Source of the DNA: an uncultured Eubacteriales bacterium
Lineage (GTDB): Bacteria > Bacillota > Clostridia > Monoglobales > Monoglobaceae
Assembly: GCA_900545865.1 (NCBI GenBank)
Contig: URAN01000037.1
Location: 1 to 26,555, forward strand
DNA: 26,555 bases
Direction of reading: 5' to 3'
Below the pieces are notes generated by a model. The model saw nothing but the letters and a program-made list of their open reading frames with translations. It was not told the origin of the DNA and did not search any database. Within the stretch, counting starts at the first letter, position 1, and each line of letters begins with the position of its first letter. Of the stretch, positions 8,757-17,456 are shown piece after piece. The translations under genes were made by a program, and so were the position numbers.

Positions 8757-11700
8757 ATGAAAAAACACAGATTAACAGCGATATTTACGATTTTATGTAT
8801 GCTTTTTGCGTCTGTGAGCGTTGTATCGTCCGCGGAGGAGAGCAAAAACGATAATCCGAACCTTGCGTATGCTGAACTTAGCTCAAATGGGTCAAAAACG
8901 CAAAGTATAAACTTTATAAGTCAGACCCTCGGCGCGTCGGCATCGTATAACGGCGTTACGGCGGCAGGAAGAGAGGGCTGGCAGCTTAAAGGTTCGTCAC
9001 CGTATCTATATATTGATGTTGATGACAATTTTGCACACGAGGTAAACGATGGTACATCGTTCGAGCTTGAAATTGATTATTATAACGCGCTTACGGGATT
9101 CTTTCTTGTTGAGTATGATGGGTTAAATACGGCTCAAAAGAATGCTCATTATGAGTTTTTAAATAAACAGGATAAATGGAAAACGGTAAAAATCAAGCTT
9201 GATGACGCATATTTCGGCGGAAGATGTGCAGGTGCGGACATCAGAATCCGCGCCACCGCGATAGGCGGCAGACGTCAAGTGCTTAGAACATCAACCGCAC
9301 CCGTTACCATAGGCGCGGTAAGGCTGATTAAGCACGAAAAACAAAATCCGCTCAGGCTCTCGGTTAAGATTGACGAATCGGGAAACGCGTTTGAGTGGTA
9401 TAAAAAAGAGAAAAAGATTGTAAATACCTTTACTAATCTCAGAGATACCGATATAACCGCTGATGTTACGTGCTATGGCGTTTCGCGCGATGAGATAAAG
9501 TGTTTTGAAACAACAAATACCGTGACGGTCAAGGGCGGCGAAACGGTTGACCTTACAATAAATGTTGACAGCGACAGATGTGATGTCTATGACTATTATG
9601 TCAAAGTCGAATCGGATAAGGATAACGTGCATTCGCTCTTACAGCCGACTCAATTCGCGATACTTAAAACCGACGAAAACGGCTATAAAAACCAAGATGT
9701 GTACATATGCGCACATCCCGACCATGACCATACCAATGAGGAAATCTCAGATATGATTGATGTGATTTCAAAGAGCAATGCGGCAGGCGTCAGGTGGTCG
9801 GTACTCTCGAATTATCTGGAATCAGCGTCCGGCGAAGATGTGTATGACAATGATTATATGGGTTATACGACAAACGAGCTTAGAAAACACAACTTAAAGA
9901 TGATGCCCATAATTCACGGTCCGAATCTTGCAGGCTTTTCGTATGAATCGACACCGAACACCCCCGAGAGTTTGGCAAAAACAAAAAGCGAGGTTGCCGT
10001 TTTGATGAAACACGCGGGCGATATAGTAGATTGGTATGAAATTTATAATGAAACGAACCACACATTTACGGAAGAAAAGGATAAAAAGCTCGGCGGCGTA
10101 ATTAACTATGGTAAGATGGTGAACGCAATAGCGGATGACAGAGATATGTATGACCCGACAGCCAAGATTATGGGCTTTGCCGTTTGTGACTTGGGCAGGG
10201 AAACACAACAGCTTTTCTTTGACAGGACAATCGAGGGCGGCGCATATGACCGACTTGACGCTTTTTCGGCACACCCGTATTCGACATCGTTCACCGAAAC
10301 GGGCGGTGCGGAAACTCTGACAATTAAATGGCGTGACTATATTAAAGAAAAGACGGGCAAAGAGCTTCCTATCGTAAACGATGAGGTCGGATATACCACA
10401 GCCGATTCGGTGACGAACGGCGACCAGAGAACACACGGAAATCTTTCGGCGAGATATGATATTTATTATAAGTCAATCGGAATGACGCACGTGAATGCAA
10501 TATACAATTTTGCTCAAAAAGGACCGATTGAGTATCTGCGCGAGGATATGTTCGGACTTACCAAACCGGCGTATAAGCATTTGACTCAAGAAGAAAAGAT
10601 TTGTATACCGATGGAGGGCTATGTTGCGTTCACGGGGCACAACTATATTTTTGCCGATACGGATATTGTTAAAAAACTTTCCGATACAAATAATTGTTAT
10701 ATAAATCTGTTCAAGAGCAGAAAATTTAATCAAGATATACTGACCTTAAACACAACCGAGAGAAAGACAAGAAAGATTGTCACCGTTGACCTCGGAACGG
10801 ATTATGTCGAGGTATATGATGATTACGGCAATATGACCCCGATGAGCGGAAATGACGGAAAGTTTACATTCTGGGTTGACGAACGCCCGATGTATGTCAA
10901 GGGCGATTTCGCAAAGGCTGAGCTTTTGGATGACAACAGTGCTTTTTTGGATATATCCGATTGTAATATAACTGGCGCAAAGAATGATATTGTGGCGGTT
11001 AATTACACAAACAACACTGATAAAGAATACGATGTTGAGGTTATAGATTCCGAGGCGGTAAAGCATTATTCGGGTGATAAAATAACCAAAGGCAAGTCAG
11101 AGGTTCAGCTTATGCCGACAGGCGAGGTCGGAACAAAAAGTATTGTGACGATAAATATAAAAGACGGCGATAAGATTGTTCAAAGCACACAAGTATTTAT
11201 CACGATAGAAAAATCGGTTACCGCTGATATTTCTCTTGAACTTATCGACCCGTCAAACGTTGATAACTGGATGATGAATTTAAAGCTTAATAACACATCA
11301 AAATTAAACGTTGCCAAAGGAACGATTGAATTCACCACACCCGATGAACTTAAGTCGCTCGGTAAAATCGATATAGGAAACATCCCGAGAGGACTCGAGT
11401 CCGAATATAAGATTAAGCTTCCTAAGCTTGTCAAAAAGGGAATATATGACTTTGCGTTCGACCTTAACTTGAATAACGGTGTTAAATACAGTTACAGCAC
11501 AAAGGCGGATATGACGGTTGCAAAATATGCCGAGGTAAAGCCGAAAATAGACGGCGAAATAGAACCCGAGGCGTGGAAGTATAACACGTGGATGTACGCC
11601 GACAAGGCGGAACAGCTTAAAGAAAACACGGGCTGGACAGGTCCCGATGATTTGAGCGGCCGCGCGTCACTTATGTGGGATGAGGATAATCTGTATTTTG

Positions 11701-12158
11701 CGGCGGTTGTAACGGATAACATCTTTTATCAGCCGTATGCCGGCTGGAACACATGGAAGGCAGACAATATACAGATGGGCGTTTTCTATGGTGAAGAAAG
11801 TTATACTGTGTCGGGACAGCGTTCGACAACCTTTAACGAGCTGTCTATGGCGCACACGCCGCAAGGTAATGAAGTATACCGAACGTTATCACAGGATAAT
11901 TATTATAAAGCAGGCAAGTTTGAAAACGCCGAGATATACATAACGAGAAAAGGCGATAAAACCATATATGAGGCAAGAATTCCATGGGAAGGATTTTTAC
12001 TTCCGGGACAGCACCCGAAAGAGGGAGATAAGCTTGGCTTTTCATATATGATAAACGAGAGCGACGGCGGAAACAGAAACGGCTGGATTGAGTATGCGAG
12101 CGGTATAGGCGCGACAAAAGATACATCGTTGTTTACGTGGCTTACACTTTTAAAGTAA
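8757..12158 (+). CDS. Secreted multidomain clan GH-A hydrolase with C-terminal CBM9-like module
   Basis: 1133 residues; ATG at 8757 with AGAGGTGG 7 nt upstream. Signal peptide cleaves near SSA-EE at 26. Residues ~40-197 look like a galactose-binding-type jelly roll and ~200-305 like an Ig-like domain. The TIM barrel runs ~310-660: probable acid/base E432 in WYEIYNETNH (Thr replaces the usual Pro after the Glu) and probable nucleophile E543 in IVNDEVGYTT. Two Ig-like domains follow (~700-920). Residues ~927-1133, starting KPKIDGEIEPEAW and containing LMWDEDNLYFAAVVTD, match the CBM9-like (xylanase C-terminal) fold that binds glycan ends in family members. A His/Asp cluster HPDHDH at 320-325, at the start of the barrel, may bind metal or substrate. 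Fifth-from-last position in a coupled operon; substrate unknown. Confidence 0.82.
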   Translation: MKKHRLTAIFTILCMLFASVSVVSSAEESKNDNPNLAYAELSSNGSKTQSINFISQTLGASASYNGVTAAGREGWQLKGSSPYLYIDVDDNFAHEVNDGTSFELEIDYYNALTGFFLVEYDGLNTAQKNAHYEFLNKQDKWKTVKIKLDDAYFGGRCAGADIRIRATAIGGRRQVLRTSTAPVTIGAVRLIKHEKQNPLRLSVKIDESGNAFEWYKKEKKIVNTFTNLRDTDITADVTCYGVSRDEIKCFETTNTVTVKGGETVDLTINVDSDRCDVYDYYVKVESDKDNVHSLLQPTQFAILKTDENGYKNQDVYICAHPDHDHTNEEISDMIDVISKSNAAGVRWSVLSNYLESASGEDVYDNDYMGYTTNELRKHNLKMMPIIHGPNLAGFSYESTPNTPESLAKTKSEVAVLMKHAGDIVDWYEIYNETNHTFTEEKDKKLGGVINYGKMVNAIADDRDMYDPTAKIMGFAVCDLGRETQQLFFDRTIEGGAYDRLDAFSAHPYSTSFTETGGAETLTIKWRDYIKEKTGKELPIVNDEVGYTTADSVTNGDQRTHGNLSARYDIYYKSIGMTHVNAIYNFAQKGPIEYLREDMFGLTKPAYKHLTQEEKICIPMEGYVAFTGHNYIFADTDIVKKLSDTNNCYINLFKSRKFNQDILTLNTTERKTRKIVTVDLGTDYVEVYDDYGNMTPMSGNDGKFTFWVDERPMYVKGDFAKAELLDDNSAFLDISDCNITGAKNDIVAVNYTNNTDKEYDVEVIDSEAVKHYSGDKITKGKSEVQLMPTGEVGTKSIVTINIKDGDKIVQSTQVFITIEKSVTADISLELIDPSNVDNWMMNLKLNNTSKLNVAKGTIEFTTPDELKSLGKIDIGNIPRGLESEYKIKLPKLVKKGIYDFAFDLNLNNGVKYSYSTKADMTVAKYAEVKPKIDGEIEPEAWKYNTWMYADKAEQLKENTGWTGPDDLSGRASLMWDEDNLYFAAVVTDNIFYQPYAGWNTWKADNIQMGVFYGEESYTVSGQRSTTFNELSMAHTPQGNEVYRTLSQDNYYKAGKFENAEIYITRKGDKTIYEARIPWEGFLLPGQHPKEGDKLGFSYMINESDGGNRNGWIEYASGIGATKDTSLFTWLTLLK

Positions 12159-12178
12159 GATAAGAGGAGGATTAGAAA

Positions 12179-13969
12179 ATGAAAAAAATGACGATTATTT
12201 CACTGTTGATTTCGATTATGGTATCACTGTTTGGAGTTTGCGGATACGCCGCCGACTTTAAAGAGACAAGTATGTATTATGATTTCAACAATTATGACTT
12301 GGGATTCGGCAGCGGAAGCGGACCGGATGATAATTGGGATTATGCATATATGCAAGACGCGAACAAAAACTATATTAAGTCCGAAAAACGTAATTGGTTC
12401 GGCGGTGTATATGATGGTGATAAAAATTCCAATGTAATGCAAATCAAGGCGGAAGGCGGAAAATCCGGAGAACCCGTGCTGAAATTCGGTGATATTTTAA
12501 AAGAGGGACAGTTTCATATAAGCTTTGACTTAAAAATCCAATCCTTGGGCGGCGAGTTTTATATAGGCTTGTATGACGGAACAAATATGTCAAATGAGAA
12601 AGATAAGGTTTTAGAAACAAACTATTCCATCGGACCTTGGTTCAAACCGAATAAAAATATTATATATTCGTACCAAAATAACGGCTCGGGCAAGACAAAC
12701 GGCAAGGATATGCAATGGTCGACACAGCATTGGCAAACAGCCGAAAGCGATATACCTTATACATTAAACGAATGGCATCATATAGATATGTATTTCGGCG
12801 ATTATGCAAAAATGGAAACAGCCGTTGCAAAATATTATTTTGACGGACATCTCATAAATCAAAACGATGTTTACTTTAAAAACTGTAACGGTTTTAAAGC
12901 ATTGTATTTCAGAACCGGCAACAGTGCGGACATACTTATAGATAACGTGTATGTCAAAAACTTTAATGACAGCGAAAATCTTTGCGGATTTTTGGACAGC
13001 GAGGTTATCGACGAAGCGTCAAAGACGTTTAGATTGAACCTTTCCGAGTGGGCAAGCAAAAAAATAACAAAAGACGATATAGTCATAACTTCTGCATCGG
13101 GTGACAGTATAACGGACTTTGAGGTGACTTCAAACTCAAACACATATGCCGATGTTAAGATAAACGGAGCTATAACCCCGGGAAGATACAATGTTATATT
13201 AAAAGATTCGGTAACTGGTGCGTTTTACGGTAATCCGATGAAGGATTCCGTTACATTCCGTACAGCTCCGAGATATGTTGACGGCGTTATGTGTCCCGAT
13301 GTCGAAAAGGTTTCGTATATAAGCCATGATGGAAAGGAACAGAACAAAAAGAGTGAAATATCGACCGGCACAGCAGCAATAAATATACAGTTTACAACCG
13401 GGATTGACGACAGCAACCCATCCGAAAATATTATGCTGACGCACAATGGTATAGAAACGGCTTGTACATTTACCGTATCGAGTGACAAAAAGACGATTTC
13501 GCTTACGCCCGAGAGCGGTTTTGAACCCGAGACGGAGTATACTCTGTCCGTAAGCGGAAATATTGCGGCAAGCGAGAGTGCAAACGCGAAAATGGGACTT
13601 GATTATACGGAAAAATTCAAAACTTTAAATGACGCGATGTATGTAATAAGCACAGAAGATATAGAAAAAGACGGCGAAAACGCGTATTTTAAAGTTAAGG
13701 TAATCAAAACAAATGACGAACCGGAGCATAAGTATACCTATGCGGTCGCAGGGTATAAAAGCGTGGTTAATCCCGAAAACGGAAAAACCTATATGCAAAT
13801 GACCGCCTTAAACCGTTTCCCGGTTATTATCTCAGAAACCGACAAAGGCATTATAAGCTTCGGAAATAATCAGCCTTTAGATATAAGCAACGCGGAAAAA
13901 ATAAACGGATTCTTTTGGGAATATCCGAATAATCTGCCGATTGTGACAAAAGAATTTGAAAATAAATAA
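12179..13969 (+). CDS. Secreted jelly-roll (LamG/concanavalin-like) and Ig-domain protein
   Basis: 596 residues; ATG at 12179 with AGGAGG 8 nt upstream. Signal peptide cleaves near residue 25. Residues ~30-262 show the pattern of a concanavalin-like jelly roll: DFNNYDLGFGSG near the start, then ISFDLKIQSLGGEFYIGL, NEWHHIDMYF and ILIDNVYVKNF, which are the strands typical of this fold. An Ig-like linker domain follows (~265-365). A bacterial SbsA/Big_5-type Ig domain covers ~371-478 (INIQFTTGIDDS, PESGFEPETEYTLSVSG). The last ~115 residues are a separate unnamed domain ending in FFWEYPNNLPIV. No catalytic motif and no SLH repeat were found. It shares architecture with the next gene and is probably a paralogue. 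A role in glycan binding is inferred from the fold, not shown. Confidence 0.8.
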   Translation: MKKMTIISLLISIMVSLFGVCGYAADFKETSMYYDFNNYDLGFGSGSGPDDNWDYAYMQDANKNYIKSEKRNWFGGVYDGDKNSNVMQIKAEGGKSGEPVLKFGDILKEGQFHISFDLKIQSLGGEFYIGLYDGTNMSNEKDKVLETNYSIGPWFKPNKNIIYSYQNNGSGKTNGKDMQWSTQHWQTAESDIPYTLNEWHHIDMYFGDYAKMETAVAKYYFDGHLINQNDVYFKNCNGFKALYFRTGNSADILIDNVYVKNFNDSENLCGFLDSEVIDEASKTFRLNLSEWASKKITKDDIVITSASGDSITDFEVTSNSNTYADVKINGAITPGRYNVILKDSVTGAFYGNPMKDSVTFRTAPRYVDGVMCPDVEKVSYISHDGKEQNKKSEISTGTAAINIQFTTGIDDSNPSENIMLTHNGIETACTFTVSSDKKTISLTPESGFEPETEYTLSVSGNIAASESANAKMGLDYTEKFKTLNDAMYVISTEDIEKDGENAYFKVKVIKTNDEPEHKYTYAVAGYKSVVNPENGKTYMQMTALNRFPVIISETDKGIISFGNNQPLDISNAEKINGFFWEYPNNLPIVTKEFENK

Positions 13970-13990
13970 TTTAAACGGAGGTATAAGAAA

Positions 13991-16900
13991 ATGAAAAATG
14001 TTAAAAAATTTGTCAGTCTGGCAATAGGTGCGGCAATGACGCTGGGGTCAATATTACCGGTAAACGCGGGGACGATGAGCGCGAATAAGGTTTATGTTTC
14101 GCACTTTGAGGATTTTTCGGGTTGGACATCGGAACAAGGCTCTAATGCGGATTTGCCCGATGGCTTTTGTGCATTTGACGCGGCGGCGCACCCGAACAGA
14201 GCGCAAGCAACGGGAACATATGTTGATGCTTCGGTCGGAACGAGAGCGTTCAAGCTGAGCGGCGGAGCAATGATAGGTTATCAATTCGACCGTGTTTATA
14301 AAACAGGTGTACGCAGAATCAGCTTTGACATTAAGATGAGCACGGCGTTCAACAATGCCGAAAGTGACGGAAATAAGACCTTGGAATTGTACGGTGTTGA
14401 GAATACAGGCAACGATAATCCGTATGATTGGTGGAAGGCGCAAACAAATAACGGTGATACGGTTAATTGGGATAACAGACCGTATGCAAGTATTAAATTG
14501 GGTGACTTTTATGAGGTTCAACAGAATACATGGAAAAACACTCAAGGTACAACAACTCAGCCGTTTAATGATTTAAAGTGGCATAAAACAGAGGTTCTTT
14601 TTGATTATGATAATGGCACGATTACATATTATGTAGACGGTGTTCAGGTCGGAATAAACAATGATAAAAACGCGAATAAAGTGTTCTATTTTAACAACAG
14701 AACCGGAACAGACGTATATATCGATAATTTTGCCGTATTCCACGGTGCGAACGCGGAATATGCAAACGCAAATCAAATAAAGATTGACGGTTACGGCGGT
14801 TTGGTCGCACAGAATGGTGCTAAGGTTCAGATCGATTTATCAAGAGCATTAACCGATGAAAACTTATCGGCATCTGATTTTACAGTCAAGAATTCTAACG
14901 ACGAAACTGTTTCGGGTGTAATAACAAAAGCTGAGGCGTTGAGCGATCGCAAATCCACAATAGCTTTGACTCTCGGCAGTATTCCGAACGGAGTGTATAA
15001 TCTTGAATATAAAAATGCGGCAAACAGTGTTGATTTTACGGTCGGCGAAAGCAAAACCGTATCGGATTATGATACGGAACAATATTATTATATGAATGAG
15101 GATTTCAGCGGCTATGTCGGCGGCGTACCGCCACAGTGGCAGGCAACTCAATCTTCGGCGAGAGTACCGAGTGTGGGAAATGATAGTGTTAAGGGTAATA
15201 CGCTGAAAATGACGAGCGGAGCGGTATCGAGCTATATGAACAAGTTTGAAACCTTTCAATCGGGAAAGCTGAATGTTGAATTTGATATAAAGACAAGCGG
15301 AAAAGGCTGGGGAATAGGCTTTATTCGTGAGGCTGATTCCGCGGCGGAGGATTATGAAAAACATCTTGCTATAGGTAACCTCACGGGCGAAAACGGAACC
15401 GATGTTTATACGTGTTCAAAATCTATCGATCCGGGTTTGATTTTAAAACAAGATAACGCGACGATAGATAATACCGATTGGAATCATATATCAATCACGG
15501 TTGATATGACAAGCGAAAAATATAACTTTGAGATAACAAAAGCCGATAACACAAAAGAAACGTTTTCGGCATCACATCCGTATCATAAGGTATGGAAAAC
15601 ACTTTGGTATGATGTTGTAAAAATCGGAACGGACAATGTTCAGGATTCATATAAATGCGGACTTAACGGAATAAGACTGTATTCAGACGGTACAGGTGAT
15701 GTTGAGTTTGATAATATTAGGATTTATTCGGATAACTCAAATTATATTTCCGAAAATTTTGATAATTATACGGGTCATTATACAAAGAGTGACGAAAGCG
15801 AAGATTTTTACGGCTTGCCTGCCGGATACTTTAGGGTGAACGATTTATATAATCCGATTAAGTCTTCATTTACGCATACAGAGGGAAGAAATTATAACGC
15901 CGAAACAAATACGGCGGATAAAGGCGCTAAGATAAACGGGGTTGAAGACAGAACGAGAATACGTTTGGCTCAGCCGATTACGGATATAAAAAACAATGGT
16001 TTTGTCGTTGAATTTGATATGAAGAAAAATGATGCAGACCGATCCCTTGGACTTGCGCTTTATCCTAAAGAAAAATTCTATGGTACAGGTTCATCAGTGC
16101 CCTCGTTGTGGGACGGTGGAGTATATGAAGACCCAGTAATAAGAGTGAGCGGTTCAACTCTCAGATACGGAAGCGGTCGTTGGGGAGGTACAAAAGAGTT
16201 TATCGACAGCAGCAATCAGACTCTTAATCTTGATTCAGGTGTTTGGAATCACATTAAAATTAAGTTTGACCCTCAAAACGGAGTGACGGCATATCTCGGC
16301 AAGGGAAATAATATAACCCAATCCAATGTCGTTTCTACAGGCTCGGTTGCACAATATTGGAGACTAATGAGCGAATGGAATAATATCTACGGTATCGGAA
16401 TAGGATTGGAGAAGAAAAACGGGGAGGATTGGAAAAACCTTCCGGGTGATAATATTGATAACTTTAAGGTATACGGTCTGAACAATATAACCAAGCCGTC
16501 TGTTATAGGCTTAAATGCGGTAAATATTGATGACAGCAAGACAGTGTTAAAAGACGGAGTTACCGAGGTTTCGAATCTTACCAAAGCAATTGAGGTTAAG
16601 TTCAGCGAGCCGGTAAACGAAGCTTCCGAAACCTTGACAAACAAAATAACTTTGACCGATGTAAACGGCGCTGCGTTGGCAACAGGCGAGTTGTCGGAGG
16701 ACAAAATGACGTATAAGCTCACTTTGAATACAATTCCGGATGATGATTCATACGCAATGCTGAAAATGAGTTCCGATATTAAAAGTCAAAACTCAGCCGC
16801 ACAAGCGACAAACCCTGTTTCGGTTGCTTTGAAGTTCAAAGGCGGAATGGGAGAGATTGCAATTTCCGATATGCAGATGTTTAAGAAAATAGACGGAAGG

Positions 16901-17236
16901 TCATTTACAGCCTCGGGAGTCGAGAGAACTTCGCCGACGGTGTGGGTTCCGGCAACGAGCAAAACAGACAGTGATGCGGCGGAGTATAAAATCGTGATTA
17001 GCGGCACAAACACAACGGGTGCTGTTGATAACGCAACGTATAATTACATTGAGGGTGTTTATGATACAGTTGACAACGCGGATGTTTTAAGAGGTGTAGA
17101 GATGAATAAACTTTCTGTACCGAACGAGATTGAGTTCAGTATAGAAAAAGCCGTGCCGACAACCTCGGGAACACAAACATGGCGCTCATTTATCTGGACG
17201 GACGATTATAAACCCGTTGTTGATATGATAAAATAG
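13991..17236 (+). CDS. Large secreted protein with three jelly-roll modules and Ig-like domains
   Basis: 1081 residues; ATG at 13991 with GGAGGT 8 nt upstream. Signal peptide cleaves near VNA-G at 26. Three concanavalin/LamG-like modules are seen: ~30-250 (ends VYIDNFAVF), ~365-578 (starts NEDFSGY, ends VEFDNIRIY) and ~582-830 (starts SENFDNY, ends IDNFKVYG). Each has an inner strand like WNHIKIKFDP. An Ig-like domain separates modules 1 and 2 (~258-352). An SbsA/Big_5-like domain follows module 3 (~835-950), and a C-terminal domain (~953-1081) ends in FIWTDDYKPVV, similar in position and pattern to the end of the preceding protein. No active-site motif is evident. It is the last gene of the operon; no anchor is present. 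It could bind several glycan chains at once; some members of this fold are lyases or hydrolases, so an enzymatic role cannot be excluded. Confidence 0.82.
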   Translation: MKNVKKFVSLAIGAAMTLGSILPVNAGTMSANKVYVSHFEDFSGWTSEQGSNADLPDGFCAFDAAAHPNRAQATGTYVDASVGTRAFKLSGGAMIGYQFDRVYKTGVRRISFDIKMSTAFNNAESDGNKTLELYGVENTGNDNPYDWWKAQTNNGDTVNWDNRPYASIKLGDFYEVQQNTWKNTQGTTTQPFNDLKWHKTEVLFDYDNGTITYYVDGVQVGINNDKNANKVFYFNNRTGTDVYIDNFAVFHGANAEYANANQIKIDGYGGLVAQNGAKVQIDLSRALTDENLSASDFTVKNSNDETVSGVITKAEALSDRKSTIALTLGSIPNGVYNLEYKNAANSVDFTVGESKTVSDYDTEQYYYMNEDFSGYVGGVPPQWQATQSSARVPSVGNDSVKGNTLKMTSGAVSSYMNKFETFQSGKLNVEFDIKTSGKGWGIGFIREADSAAEDYEKHLAIGNLTGENGTDVYTCSKSIDPGLILKQDNATIDNTDWNHISITVDMTSEKYNFEITKADNTKETFSASHPYHKVWKTLWYDVVKIGTDNVQDSYKCGLNGIRLYSDGTGDVEFDNIRIYSDNSNYISENFDNYTGHYTKSDESEDFYGLPAGYFRVNDLYNPIKSSFTHTEGRNYNAETNTADKGAKINGVEDRTRIRLAQPITDIKNNGFVVEFDMKKNDADRSLGLALYPKEKFYGTGSSVPSLWDGGVYEDPVIRVSGSTLRYGSGRWGGTKEFIDSSNQTLNLDSGVWNHIKIKFDPQNGVTAYLGKGNNITQSNVVSTGSVAQYWRLMSEWNNIYGIGIGLEKKNGEDWKNLPGDNIDNFKVYGLNNITKPSVIGLNAVNIDDSKTVLKDGVTEVSNLTKAIEVKFSEPVNEASETLTNKITLTDVNGAALATGELSEDKMTYKLTLNTIPDDDSYAMLKMSSDIKSQNSAAQATNPVSVALKFKGGMGEIAISDMQMFKKIDGRSFTASGVERTSPTVWVPATSKTDSDAAEYKIVISGTNTTGAVDNATYNYIEGVYDTVDNADVLRGVEMNKLSVPNEIEFSIEKAVPTTSGTQTWRSFIWTDDYKPVVDMIK

Positions 17237-17315
17237 ATGACGCGAAATTTGAACAGCTATAATAAAATTAAAAATACCGTGGAATTTCGAGCGATATCCA
17301 AAGCGAAATAAACCG

Positions 17316-17346
17316 TTTTGTGCATATTTTCCGCAATTTTGTGTAT
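17316..17346 (+). promoter_or_regulatory. Direct-repeat operator candidate upstream of the GH2 promoter
   Basis: TTTTGTGCAT at 17316-17325 and TTTTGTGTAT at 17337-17346 are identical at 9 of 10 positions and start exactly 21 bp apart, two helical turns, on the same face of the DNA. The second copy touches the -35 box (17346). This geometry is typical of AraC-family activator sites; the regulator at 593-1438 is the natural candidate, but that link is an inference. Confidence 0.5.
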
Positions 17347-17373
17347 TGAAAAATTACGGTAATTTGATATAAT
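17346..17373 (+). promoter_or_regulatory. Promoter of the GH2-GH30-GH20 unit
   Basis: TTGAAA (17346-17351), 16-bp spacer, TATAAT (17368-17373). Expected start of transcription is near 17380, about 77 nt before the GH2 start codon. The predicted start falls inside the left arm of the hairpin at 17376-17407. Confidence 0.7.
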
Positions 17374-17375
17374 TA

Positions 17376-17407
17376 AAACAACCGCCGATTTTTTTCGGCG
17401 GCTGTTT
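17376..17407 (+). terminator. Hairpin: terminator of the surface operon and/or 5' hairpin of the next transcript
   Basis: Left arm AAACAACCGCCGA (17376-17388), T6 loop, right arm TCGGCGGCTGTTT (17395-17407), 13 bp with one wobble pair. The tail is only TTTATA, so termination would be moderate. It lies 140 nt after the last surface-protein gene and directly after the -10 box of the next promoter. Confidence 0.6.
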
Positions 17408-17456
17408 ATACGTTTGAAAATCAGAGGAAAACAAAAAAATCAACAGAGGTAGAGCA

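Noticed and set aside
9894..10436. 180-codon minus-strand frame inside the CBM9-bearing hydrolase
   Set aside because: Cys- and Arg-rich shadow of a strongly supported gene with conserved catalytic motifs on the other strand.
14054..15364. Minus-strand frames of 163 and 166 codons inside the three-module protein
   Set aside because: Opposite-strand shadows with no start signals; the plus-strand frame has a signal peptide and repeated modules.
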